Source: Anaerolinea sp.
Lineage (GTDB): Bacteria; Chloroflexota; Anaerolineae; Anaerolineales; Anaerolineaceae
DNA: 29,760 nt
NCBI GenBank assembly: GCA_013824385.1
Contig: PNNU01000002.1
Coordinates: 1 to 29,760 of the forward strand
Reading direction: 5' to 3'
Shown here in pieces: positions 8,052 to 16,262 of the stretch. The first letter of the stretch is position 1, and the number at the start of each line of letters is the position of its first letter. The position numbers and the translations under genes are program-made. The notes below the pieces were generated by a model that saw only the letters and a list, made by a program, of their open reading frames with translations, had not been told where the DNA came from and did no database searches.

Positions 8052-9569
8052 GTGGATGGGAAAATAGTATTGCTGGCTGGAAAGCCCAATGATGCCAACA
8101 GAGATTATCTGCCTGAAGCCATAAAGGGCAGCGCTATGGTCGTCAATGAAAACGGCAATAATTCACAGGTATATCCTGAAAAACTGATTGAATATCATGG
8201 TTGCATCACCGACGACAATGTTGAAGATACATGGTATGAATACGTGCCTGAAACCTATGACCCGAATAAGAAAACGCCTCTTCTATTCTCCATGCACGGC
8301 GGGCTGATGACCGGTTGGGGGCAGTCCATCTACACATCCTGGACGCACGTTGCGGACAGAGAAGGCTTCATTTGCGTCTTTCCTGATGCGCATGATAACA
8401 GGATGTGGATGATCGAATGCGATCCAAGTAAGGTTGATGAGATTACGAAGCCTGTACCCAAGGGTTTCCCGACGCTTAACAGACCAACCGGTGAAGTGGA
8501 GGATTTCCACGATGTGAAGTTCGTAAAAGCCTTGTTGTCATTATTGAAGGAAAAATACAATATAGATGAAGGGCGCTTATACATGCAAGGCATGTCAATG
8601 GGAAACGTGATGACCTGTCAGGTGGCGAGGTATTGTGGAAACCTCTTTGCCGGAGCCGCCGGCTCGGGTTGCCCGACGAACTCCTACCTGCTTTTCACCC
8701 CCCACGGTAAGGTCATCAATAAAGGGGGAGCGCTGGATGTCTGGCAGTCAAGATTGGAGCATGACAAGACACCTCCGCATTATGGTGAGGACGACCGCGC
8801 GGTGGTACTCAACAATATCAAATATTGGTGCATGGTAAACGAAGCGAATGGCATGCCACAGATACGGATTTCCGGAGAAAAAAACCTGGCGTTCTTCAAG
8901 GGTCAAAAAGCCAACGTTACCCTGATGGATGTCAGGAACCGTGATCACGGTCAGACGTTTGACGACGCCGAGATGGTATGGGATTACATGTTCTCTGGTG
9001 TTAGAAAAAACAAAGACGGCAGTCTCACGCATTATGAAACGATCTGTGATAACAGCAGCGACAACTTTGCTATCGCGATCGCCGAACATGCTTCCAAGGC
9101 GTGGGTGAACAACAAAATTGTATCGACAGGGGTCGAGATTCTCAGATGGGAAAAATTCAAGTACCACGGCCTTAACGGCGGACAGATTGTTCGTGGAAGT
9201 TACCTTTGCGTACCGCTTGGTTTCATAGCAGAGACCTTCGGCGCAAATCTTGAGTTGCTGGAAAGTGGTGTTTCAGCAAGGCTGACGCTGCCAGACGGCA
9301 GAACCTTCCAATTTGCTGAAGGCTGCATAGGCTGTGTGGTTGACAACAGAATCGAGTCAATGCTGTGCGAAGCTATTTACCGCAACGACCAACTTTATAT
9401 CTCGATGGAGTGGTTTTGCAGGTTTGTATATAACTATCAGGTATCAGAGTTCGACAACGTAATGTATATCACCGACCATTATGCACAGATATCACGTTAT
9501 ATGTCGTGGCTACTGCAGGATATGTTCTCGGACGGTAATAAATACATGGAATACAATGAGGAAAAATGA
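8052..9569 (+). CDS. LpqC/PHB depolymerase-type esterase with C-terminal Cu-amine-oxidase-N-like domain, copy 3
   Basis: The third paralogue, 505 residues, starting at GTG 8052 (an AAAGG lies about 12 bases upstream). It repeats the NRDYLPEAIKGS and NENGNNSQVYPEKL opening, MHGGLMTGWG, GMSMG with Ser182 and RDHGQT with His299. The C-terminal stalk-like domain (YLCVPLGFIAETFGANL, then SMEWFCRFVYNY) follows. It is more diverged than copies 1 and 2 are from each other, and a 75-base spacer precedes it. Family knowledge supports an esterase acting on acyl or hydroxyacyl esters. The actual substrate, and why a cell would keep three copies in tandem, are open. Confidence 0.8.
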   Translation: MDGKIVLLAGKPNDANRDYLPEAIKGSAMVVNENGNNSQVYPEKLIEYHGCITDDNVEDTWYEYVPETYDPNKKTPLLFSMHGGLMTGWGQSIYTSWTHVADREGFICVFPDAHDNRMWMIECDPSKVDEITKPVPKGFPTLNRPTGEVEDFHDVKFVKALLSLLKEKYNIDEGRLYMQGMSMGNVMTCQVARYCGNLFAGAAGSGCPTNSYLLFTPHGKVINKGGALDVWQSRLEHDKTPPHYGEDDRAVVLNNIKYWCMVNEANGMPQIRISGEKNLAFFKGQKANVTLMDVRNRDHGQTFDDAEMVWDYMFSGVRKNKDGSLTHYETICDNSSDNFAIAIAEHASKAWVNNKIVSTGVEILRWEKFKYHGLNGGQIVRGSYLCVPLGFIAETFGANLELLESGVSARLTLPDGRTFQFAEGCIGCVVDNRIESMLCEAIYRNDQLYISMEWFCRFVYNYQVSEFDNVMYITDHYAQISRYMSWLLQDMFSDGNKYMEYNEEK

Positions 9570-9570
9570 C

Positions 9571-10674
9571 ATGAGTACGCACGGATTAATTACAGCGAAT
9601 ACATTTATAGGCGATTTCGGACAGATGTTGGAATCAGTTCGGATTGAATGCTTGACGCAAAAAATCAACCGTGAGGATATAGCGCTTAAGGGATGCTTTG
9701 TAGATTGCTGTAAATCCATCCCGAATAAGGGAGTGTTGTCAGTCGAGATCATCGAAGGGAACACACTCATCACGTTCGATCCGTTTTTGTTTTGTGCGGA
9801 TTTCTCGATTGAGGCGGCAGGGCTTATCATCAACAGGAATACGATCAACAAGGTTGCTGTAAAGAACGAGGAGTTGTTCGGCATCTATAACGAAGGTGAC
9901 GTGGTATACCGTATGTACGAGCCGAAAGCCCATTCACCCCGCCCGTTGATTTTGTTTCTGCATGGCGGCGGGGAATGCGGAACCGATAATCTGCTGCAGC
10001 TTACCGGCACACTGGGCGCAATCAAGCTGGCAGAGCGCTTTCCAGATATGTTCGTCTTGGCGCCCCAGGCTCCCGATTACGGCATGAATATGCAAGAGAT
10101 GTTTGCAAAGATGATGTCTCACGGCGACCCGTTCAGGGTATGCATCGGAGCAGATACGGATATCGGCATGGGCGACAGAGGCTGGAATAGAGACTATGTG
10201 GGTCGTGTGTGTGATCTGATAAGGAAATTGATTAAGGAAGGCAGGGTCGATGCAGAGCGCGTGTATGCCATTGGCATGAGTTTGGGTGGCGCAGGTGTCA
10301 TCACCACGGTATCTGTCGCACCAGATCTGTTCGCAGCGGCCGTTCCCATATGTCCAAGCATGAATGGTGACAGTTTTCCATTGCTTGCCAACTGGCCTTC
10401 TGTACCTGTGTATATTGCCTCGGCGTATATTGATCATCAGGCTAACCGCCACGCGTATATCCTGCGCGCTTGCAGCAAATTGTGGGTTGAAGGTCAAAGA
10501 GACGTTAATTTTACACTCTTTACGACAGAAGAGTTGGAGAAGTACGACATCGTCGCTTCTCCGAACATGACCGACGCACAGATACGCGAGGCAAATCACA
10601 AAAGTTGGGTGTTGGTCTTACACAACGAATACGGCATACTCGACTGGATGATTTCTCACAGGAAACAGAGCTAA
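9571..10674 (+). CDS. Peptidase-like/dienelactone hydrolase-type esterase with N-terminal beta domain
   Basis: A 367-residue protein. Residues about 1-115 form a beta-rich domain without recognisable motifs, probably the Ig-like domain seen in front of COG4099 'predicted peptidase' esterases. The hydrolase follows: LFLHGGGECGTDN is the oxyanion loop, VLAPQAPDYG is the typical second strand motif, GMSLGGAG carries Ser237, and a His near the end (NHKSW, His343, or the following LHNEYG) completes the triad. The ATG at 9571 overlaps nothing and sits one base after the previous stop, with a GAGG upstream; the longer open frame from 9481 lies inside copy 3 and is rejected. Probably cytosolic, same operon. 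Confidence 0.78.
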   Translation: MSTHGLITANTFIGDFGQMLESVRIECLTQKINREDIALKGCFVDCCKSIPNKGVLSVEIIEGNTLITFDPFLFCADFSIEAAGLIINRNTINKVAVKNEELFGIYNEGDVVYRMYEPKAHSPRPLILFLHGGGECGTDNLLQLTGTLGAIKLAERFPDMFVLAPQAPDYGMNMQEMFAKMMSHGDPFRVCIGADTDIGMGDRGWNRDYVGRVCDLIRKLIKEGRVDAERVYAIGMSLGGAGVITTVSVAPDLFAAAVPICPSMNGDSFPLLANWPSVPVYIASAYIDHQANRHAYILRACSKLWVEGQRDVNFTLFTTEELEKYDIVASPNMTDAQIREANHKSWVLVLHNEYGILDWMISHRKQS

Positions 10675-10688
10675 GAGAGAAGAGTGGT

Positions 10689-11861
10689 ATGGACTTTACA
10701 AAGCTTACAACATATCTGAATACATTGGAAGCGGCATATGGGGTTCATGGCTTGGACTTCAAGCTCATGAAAGAACACAAAACGGTATACCGTCAAATGA
10801 TTGGTCACAGCGACTATGAGCTGAATGTACCGGTGTCTAAAAACGATCTTTATGAAGTATATTCCTGCACAAAAATCATCACGATGACGGCGGTGATGCA
10901 ATTGATTGAGCAAGGCAAAATCGGCCTTTATGATGCACTCGAAAAATTCCTGCCTGAATTTGCCGATATGTGGGTTGCAACGGATTTTGTTATTGGGGAG
11001 TGGCCGTTTAAATGGCCCATTCTGACCTCGTCACTGGTACCGGCAAAAAACAAGATACTAATTCACGACCTGATGTCTATGACGGCGGGATTATCTTACG
11101 ATGTGGCTTCCGAGACAATACAAGAGAAACAACGCGAGACTGGCAACAAGGCAGGTACCCGTGAAATGATCGCGGCGATCGCCCGAATGCCGCTCATCTG
11201 CGAGCCGGGCACTCGTTATTCATACGCGCTTGGTCATGACATCTTGGCTGCTGTTGTAGAGGTCGTGAGTGGAATGACTTTCAGTCAATATCTGAAAAAG
11301 AATATTTTCGACCCACTCGCCATCACGGAAATGTATTTTCGGGTACCAGAAAGTGAAAAACATCATATTTCCGCTCAGTATATGCGGGATATGAATACGG
11401 GAGTAATTGCCCCACACAGCGGAATGATCTTCAACCTATCCGACATATACGAAAGTGGTGGCGCAGGTTTGACTTGCACAGTGGATGAGTACAGTATGGT
11501 TCTCGACGCGCTGGCAAACGATGGTGTAGGTGCAACTGGCGCGAGAATACTCAAGACTGAATCTATCCGCAACATGAGCAAGAACTGGCTCACAGATCAG
11601 CAACTTGAGGACTTCAAAAAAAGCGGAAAAGTCGGCTATGGATATGGTCTAGGGGTTCGTACACTGATCGATGGCTCTTCTTCAAAGAGCCCGGTGGGCG
11701 AGTTTGGCTGGGACGGCGCCGCCGGAGCATATGCCCTGATAGACCCGATCAATCACATCAGTATTTTTTATGCTCACGAAATTTTGGGCATGCTAACAGC
11801 CTATAGCGAAATACATCCTACTATACGTGATCTCGCCTATGTGGCATTGAAAAACCAATAA
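10689..11861 (+). CDS. Beta-lactamase family serine hydrolase (EstB-like, family VIII esterase)
   Basis: A 390-residue member of the class C beta-lactamase/EstB/penicillin-binding protein-like family. SCTK is the SxxK motif (nucleophile Ser59, general base Lys62). RYSYALGHD contains the Tyr motif (YSY, about 177-179). FGWDGAAG near residue 340 replaces the KTG box, as in esterases of this family rather than true beta-lactamases. No signal peptide is visible, whereas beta-lactamases are exported. The start ATG 10689 follows GAGAGAAGAG; the upstream open frame is inside the previous gene. In this context it is best read as one more cytosolic carboxylesterase of different fold, converging on the same class of substrate. 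Confidence 0.82.
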   Translation: MDFTKLTTYLNTLEAAYGVHGLDFKLMKEHKTVYRQMIGHSDYELNVPVSKNDLYEVYSCTKIITMTAVMQLIEQGKIGLYDALEKFLPEFADMWVATDFVIGEWPFKWPILTSSLVPAKNKILIHDLMSMTAGLSYDVASETIQEKQRETGNKAGTREMIAAIARMPLICEPGTRYSYALGHDILAAVVEVVSGMTFSQYLKKNIFDPLAITEMYFRVPESEKHHISAQYMRDMNTGVIAPHSGMIFNLSDIYESGGAGLTCTVDEYSMVLDALANDGVGATGARILKTESIRNMSKNWLTDQQLEDFKKSGKVGYGYGLGVRTLIDGSSSKSPVGEFGWDGAAGAYALIDPINHISIFYAHEILGMLTAYSEIHPTIRDLAYVALKNQ

Positions 11862-11876
11862 TCAGGGAGCATAACA

Positions 11877-13529
11877 ATGAAACTGGATTTTATTGAATAT
11901 AGTGAACTTGGCAGGAGTATGTATGTTCTGTATCCTGATGGTGACAGGCTAAGCTGTTATGAAAATACGCTGATCACAATCCTTCGGGAGAACGAAGGTG
12001 AAGAGGACATCTCGGCACTGTTGGCTAATGCCGACTTCTGTGAGCTTGCCAACAAACAAAGATTTGTAATGCTGTTTCCCAACCCTTTAAATGGCAAATG
12101 GAATTGGGATTTGGACGAAACGCAGCGGGACGATCTTACGGATCTACCGAAAATGGTAAGCCTGTTTAATTATCAACCCGACATGAATGACTGCGGTATT
12201 TACCACAACATGCACAACGCCCGTTATTTCATGGGTGTCGGCACCGGTGCTTCCATGCTGCATACGCTTGCTGCATGCAACCCCGCCAATATGGCTGGCA
12301 TCCTCACCATCGGCGGAAAAATGTCAGAGAAGGCGAAGGCAGCCTCCGTCGGTGCCGCGGTTTCCGCGATACTATGGAATGCCGACAAAAACGCGACGGA
12401 TTTCTTAAAGAGGCTAAACAAGATCGACCGCGAGGGTGATGGCTTTTTTTACAACAGCGTGAACGATGCCCAAGTTGTATATATTGCCGACGGTAAAAAG
12501 GAGAAGCTGGACGCAGACACGATAAGATATGGCTGGGAGAAACTTTTCTCCAAGGTTTGCAGGCCTAATTCATGCGATTACGGCGATATGGGGCCAAGGA
12601 CAGTCCGCGACAATTATAAATTTATAGTTCACGAAAACGATACGCAGTTGGGCGATAATGACAGCATCGGCCATACCTGGTTCGAATTTATTCCTGAAAG
12701 CGTAAAGACCCATCCTGAAGTGAAAGTCCCACTTATGCTCTTCAATCACGGCGGTGCGGATACTCCGGGTAACATTTGCAATACGATTAAGATGCATGAA
12801 ATTGCAGAAAAGAACGGCTTTATCCTGGTATACCCTTGGGCGACGTCCAGATGGGGCTGGAATCAGGATATGGCGGCTAACCAGTTTGACGACGTCAGCT
12901 ATCTCAATGCGCTGATTAGATATATGAAGAAGACCTATTCCATAGATGAGACCAGAGTGTATATTGGTGGCTTTTCAAACGGGTCGGCGATGTCTCAGGT
13001 ATTCGCAATGACTAACCCGGAGATTATAGCCGCGATTTGCGCCGACAACACAAGATTCTGTCAGGACCGCAATACCAGGCCATTCGCCATCGCCGGAAAG
13101 AAAAAACTGGATTACGATTACCGCATGCCCGTCTGGTATACCTACGGCACCCGCGATATAGAATATCCGGCGGTCAGAGGCAGCGGCCAGCAGGTACAAT
13201 ACGACTTTTGGAAATCATACAACAACATCACCTGCAAACAGACGCCTTATATCGACGAGCCTGCAAGCTGTGGAGTCGGTGTGCGCGGCGATGTGGTTGA
13301 GGAGTATTATCCAAACCCGAGATATCCTAACCGGAAATATACGACACATCGCTTTTTCTCAAATGATCCAAAGCCGCTAAACCTTTACAATTATTCGCTT
13401 GCAGATGGAAAGGGACATGACTGCAATCCTGAAGAAGCCTGGCTAGGTTGGAATTATATAAAACAATTCAGCCGGATGCCGGATGGTTCTCTCGTAATCT
13501 CAAGTAACGAACAGATTCTTGATTGGTGA
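11877..13529 (+). CDS. Two-domain alpha/beta hydrolase: degenerate N-terminal domain plus PHB depolymerase-type C-terminal domain
   Basis: A 550-residue protein. The C-terminal half (about 235-550) is LpqC/PHB depolymerase-like: LFNHGGADTPGN oxyanion loop, GGFSNGSAMS with Ser367, YGTRDIEYP with a likely Asp, and KGHDCNPEEAWLGW with the His. The N-terminal half (about 1-200) also looks like an alpha/beta hydrolase that has lost activity: FVMLFPNP, then GVGTGAS, where Gly122 sits at the nucleophile position, then a strand LTIGG. The stand-alone protein at 3307 shows the same GVGTG signature, also at residue 122, so the N-terminal half is probably its fused homologue. AGGGAG precedes ATG 11877. 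It is the last gene of the cluster. Confidence 0.78.
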   Translation: MKLDFIEYSELGRSMYVLYPDGDRLSCYENTLITILRENEGEEDISALLANADFCELANKQRFVMLFPNPLNGKWNWDLDETQRDDLTDLPKMVSLFNYQPDMNDCGIYHNMHNARYFMGVGTGASMLHTLAACNPANMAGILTIGGKMSEKAKAASVGAAVSAILWNADKNATDFLKRLNKIDREGDGFFYNSVNDAQVVYIADGKKEKLDADTIRYGWEKLFSKVCRPNSCDYGDMGPRTVRDNYKFIVHENDTQLGDNDSIGHTWFEFIPESVKTHPEVKVPLMLFNHGGADTPGNICNTIKMHEIAEKNGFILVYPWATSRWGWNQDMAANQFDDVSYLNALIRYMKKTYSIDETRVYIGGFSNGSAMSQVFAMTNPEIIAAICADNTRFCQDRNTRPFAIAGKKKLDYDYRMPVWYTYGTRDIEYPAVRGSGQQVQYDFWKSYNNITCKQTPYIDEPASCGVGVRGDVVEEYYPNPRYPNRKYTTHRFFSNDPKPLNLYNYSLADGKGHDCNPEEAWLGWNYIKQFSRMPDGSLVISSNEQILDW

Positions 13530-13590
13530 AAGCTTAACCTCAGAAGCGATTAGGAAAGTTCAGATTCAACATCGGGAGCGAAGTATTAGT

Positions 13591-13619
13591 GAAAAATGTC
13601 GATTTCACGATCATTTTTC
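13591..13619 (+). terminator. Inverted repeat after the esterase cluster, possible terminator
   Basis: GAAAAATGTCG pairs with CGA(T)CATTTTTC around a six-base loop, with one bulged T. It lies 62 bases after the last esterase stop codon. The arm itself ends in TTTTT, as in bidirectional terminators, but no long T tract follows. Confidence 0.4.
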
Positions 13620-13780
13620 CTACCAACATTCATCGATGTTAGTCTACTCTGGAACTTGAAAATAAAGCACATAAGCTCTTACCTTTTTGAAAAAGTGTGA
13701 TCTCTATGCGCTCTTGCCTCCGCGGTTAAAGTGTCCATCTTCACGGGTTTCAGTATCGCGGTGAGTGACAGCGTAGGCAC

Positions 13781-13945
13781 GCCTCAAACCACGTTGCCGT
13801 GTATGCCTTCACCGGAGCCACCTTCACAGGTTTCAACGGCATCTTACGGGTGGATAAAACCCAAACCGGCTACTTCCTCGGCGATGCGCTGGGGAGTATA
13901 AGATAAGTCGTGGACCTGAACTCCGAGATTCTGTTGGCGCAGAAC
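13781..13945 (+). pseudogene. Fragment of an RHS/YD-repeat protein
   Basis: Translated from 13781, the DNA gives a short piece including KTQTGYFLGDALGSIR, an in-frame TAA at 13904, then VVDLNSEILLAQN and a TGA. This matches the RHS-core block usually written YxLxDALGSVRQ(V/M)VD...L. The TAA stands where a Gln codon (CAA) is expected, so one base change explains the break. Upstream in the same frame a stop at 13766 cuts off the remainder. Immediately after the fragment, CAGAACTGAA is duplicated in tandem (13940-13959). It is a remnant, not a working gene; RHS proteins are toxin or surface proteins spread by transfer. Confidence 0.6.
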
Positions 13946-14061
13946 TGAACAGAACTGAATACTGACTTTGTAATTATTCCGTGCTTTTCTAGACATTATT
14001 TGAAAACCTTCCTACCATTATTGCGGGTTGTAAATGACAAAATCAATTTGAGAGCCAATAT

Positions 14062-14160
14062 ATGGAAACCAAAAGTCCAATTTCAATTATTGATGTTGTA
14101 AAGCTTGCTGGTCTTTCTCCAGCTACTGTTTCCGTGTTCAATATAAAGTGGATATTTTAG
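14062..14160 (+). pseudogene. Truncated LacI-family regulator (HTH only)
   Basis: ATG 14062 opens a 32-codon frame reading ISIIDVVKLAGLSPATVSVFN before it runs into unrelated codons and a TAG. The stretch is the N-terminal helix-turn-helix of LacI/PurR-family repressors (consensus IxDVAxxAGVSxxTVSRVLN). The ligand-binding domain of about 270 residues is missing, so the gene has been truncated by a deletion. LacI regulators usually sit beside the sugar catabolic genes they control, so this may be the lost regulator of the esterase/phosphorylase cluster; that is inference. Confidence 0.8.
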
Positions 14161-14393
14161 CTTTGAAACTCAGTAAAAAGTGGAAGAGGCAGTTAGCCGC
14201 TCTGGGCAGTGTTAAACCATGCAATAATGAATATGAAGATTCCCTTAATGATGAAGATGGTGTCAGTCAATTTCAGCGTGGAATGAAGCCAGATATGCAA
14301 ACCGCTCAAGATAACGCCTGTGAACACTTGGACGAGGCCATTGTGCAATCTTTTGAGATTGGCTCCAAGAATAAAAGAATGCAGCCCAACTGA
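14148..14393 (+). CDS. Small ORF of doubtful status
   Basis: A GTG-started 81-codon frame overlapping the end of the LacI remnant. The product is charged (LSKKWKRQLAALG, then an acidic middle), with no domain I recognise and no convincing ribosome site. A 39-codon frame (14393-14512) starts within its stop codon. Both may be decayed remains of a longer gene rather than functional genes. Confidence 0.18.
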   Translation: MDILALKLSKKWKRQLAALGSVKPCNNEYEDSLNDEDGVSQFQRGMKPDMQTAQDNACEHLDEAIVQSFEIGSKNKRMQPN

Positions 14394-14602
14394 TGAGGGT
14401 CGGCCAAAGGATTAATGGAATTGAACAGATGCTTCCAACCTTAATAAACAATTATCGTCCAGAAGCCCGCCAATGCAGTAAATCTTGTTGCAAAAAACAT
14501 ATTTTGAAGTGAGGGTTTCTGCGCTTTTTTCCTCTACTCTCTATTTGGAAAAATAATTTTCACAATGGTTGTGCATAGTTTAGCTAATTGTATACAGGAT
14601 AT

Positions 14603-15850
14603 TTAGGTGTGTTTTTTGGAAGTTAGATCTGTGATGGTTAAATAGGCCATTGTTTGGTTCAAGAGTTGATAAACTACTTCACCAAATGTGGTTGGCCCTG
14701 TAATCGCTCCTGTTTTTTTCCCTTCTAATTCTGAATATACATAATTCAATACGCAGTTGCAGGAAAAAACCGGTTGTTTGTTTAAATGTTCTGGCAATTT
14801 TGCATTAAATTGCGAAATATAACTTTCAAAAGGTTTGGCATGTTTATAAGATACACCCGCAAAAACGGGTGCATAAAACTTAACTTCCTGGTTTTCTATA
14901 TCCACCTTTTGAAAGCTTACATTCACCATGGCGCCAAAATAATCGGCAACAAGTGGAAGTCTTGTGTCTAGATTGAGACGGGTTACATAATCTGCAAAAT
15001 TGGTTTTAACTCCATTGATATACGCTTCTTTCACCAGGAAACCATCTTTTGGGAATGTGATCGTATCGTCGTTGCCAGGCTCAAAGATATTAAGATAGTC
15101 GATCTCGGCAAGTTGGGTGGAGGGCAAGGATGCATGCATGACAATTGCTCCATCTTCCAAGATGTCTTGCGTCTGACCATTAAACACTTTGGGGTTGATT
15201 TTTCCTAAATCATCGAGGTGAACGCCTGAAACCCATCCAATCAAAGGCCTTTGCCCAAAACCCTGAAACTGAGGAGCATGCAGCGCGAATTCAAGATGAG
15301 TTTTAGATGAACATGGCATGATGATGATACTAAAACCGTTTGGGGGCATCTCTGAATAAATATCTTTAAGAGTTTGCAGGTTATAGATTTTAATAGAAAT
15401 CTTGGAAACCGACTCAGGCAACTCGGTAACATAAATTTTTTGACGTGTAAACACACCCCCGTGGTCAGTCATAAAGTATGGGATTGATCCTCCAATCCAA
15501 TTTCCGACCGGTAATTGTTTTAAAAGACTCTCATCACCAGCTAACAATAACCTCTCGCCGTGAGTGATCTTAGCCTTGACCTCGATTATGTCGTACATAT
15601 ATCCACTTATCGAATCTTTACCAAATATTTGGAATAGATCGCGCTGTACAGAAGCCAAGTCAGCATTTCGAACAAAAATATCATGCAGTTCTTGAGCAGA
15701 ACTTTGGATTGTATCCGATGATGAATCTTTTTCCACCCTGAGAGATAAATACCTCATAAGGAATTGGGTGCCAAGGAATTTGAATTGAAATCTATTTTTA
15801 CCAGAAACGATATTCTTCCAGGCAGGATGAGAAATAGGCGGAACATCCAT
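14603..15850 (-). CDS. Conserved protein of unknown function (possibly DUF6976-like)
   Basis: A 415-residue soluble-looking protein with no signal peptide or membrane segment. Recognisable blocks are HGERLLLAGDESLL, LPVGNWIGGSIPYFM (about residue 115), a central MPCSSKTHLEFAL, and a C-terminal FSCNCVLNYVYSELEGKKTG followed by GPTTFGEVVYQLLNQT. The pattern recalls proteins grouped as DUF6976, and the last block is reminiscent of the C-terminal half of FIST sensory domains; I cannot verify either. The open frame extends to 16003, but ATG 15850 has an AAAGGGA ribosome site eight bases upstream and begins a normal-looking domain, so it is preferred. The gene faces the esterase cluster and follows the orphan kinase gene on the same strand after about 410 bases. 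Confidence 0.6.
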   Translation of the reverse strand: MDVPPISHPAWKNIVSGKNRFQFKFLGTQFLMRYLSLRVEKDSSSDTIQSSAQELHDIFVRNADLASVQRDLFQIFGKDSISGYMYDIIEVKAKITHGERLLLAGDESLLKQLPVGNWIGGSIPYFMTDHGGVFTRQKIYVTELPESVSKISIKIYNLQTLKDIYSEMPPNGFSIIIMPCSSKTHLEFALHAPQFQGFGQRPLIGWVSGVHLDDLGKINPKVFNGQTQDILEDGAIVMHASLPSTQLAEIDYLNIFEPGNDDTITFPKDGFLVKEAYINGVKTNFADYVTRLNLDTRLPLVADYFGAMVNVSFQKVDIENQEVKFYAPVFAGVSYKHAKPFESYISQFNAKLPEHLNKQPVFSCNCVLNYVYSELEGKKTGAITGPTTFGEVVYQLLNQTMAYLTITDLTSKKHT

Positions 15851-16262
15851 AGAAATTTCCCTTTCAAGTGAATTATTTGGGCTCCAGAATTGGAGTTTTG
15901 CTAACCTGAAATAATCAAAACCTGGAGCGGTTTTATTACTATTCTCTTTTTCACAATGTTGAATTTTAAAAGCTATTTTGCAATTGGCAGATATTATTAG
16001 CACAGCACCGAGCTAATCATAACCTTTTTTTACTTTTAAAATTTTCATTTAACAATCGAACCACATGTCTTCTTCATTAATATAGACAACAATTAGTTAC
16101 TTTCGATTATAGAGTCAAACGGCTTCTTTTCTGTTTTCCGTTTAACCAATCAATACTAAATCTTTAAATGACAATAAAATATCCTAGGCTGCTACAATCC
16201 ATATCATTTCCGCCAGCGATTATAACAAGGATCGTTTCTTTTTGAGATCACTCTTCACTTCT
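15851..16262. other. Gene-free A+T-rich spacer
   Basis: The spacer lies between the unknown-function gene and the histidine kinase, both on the - strand. It must hold the promoter of the former, but no pair of consensus -35/-10 boxes stands out. No strong terminator hairpin for the kinase gene and no ORF worth reporting are seen, apart from the possible 5' extension to 16003. Confidence 0.5.

Noticed and set aside
9934..10599. A 221-codon - strand frame
   Set aside because: Antisense to the peptidase-like esterase and without recognisable motifs.
10689..11861. Antibiotic-resistance beta-lactamase
   Set aside because: SxxK is present, but there is no KTG box (GWDGAAG instead) and no signal peptide. 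The esterase cluster context fits an EstB-like esterase.
14393..14512. A 39-codon ORF overlapping the stop of the 14148 ORF
   Set aside because: There is no ribosome site and no homology I recognise, and it lies in a decayed region.
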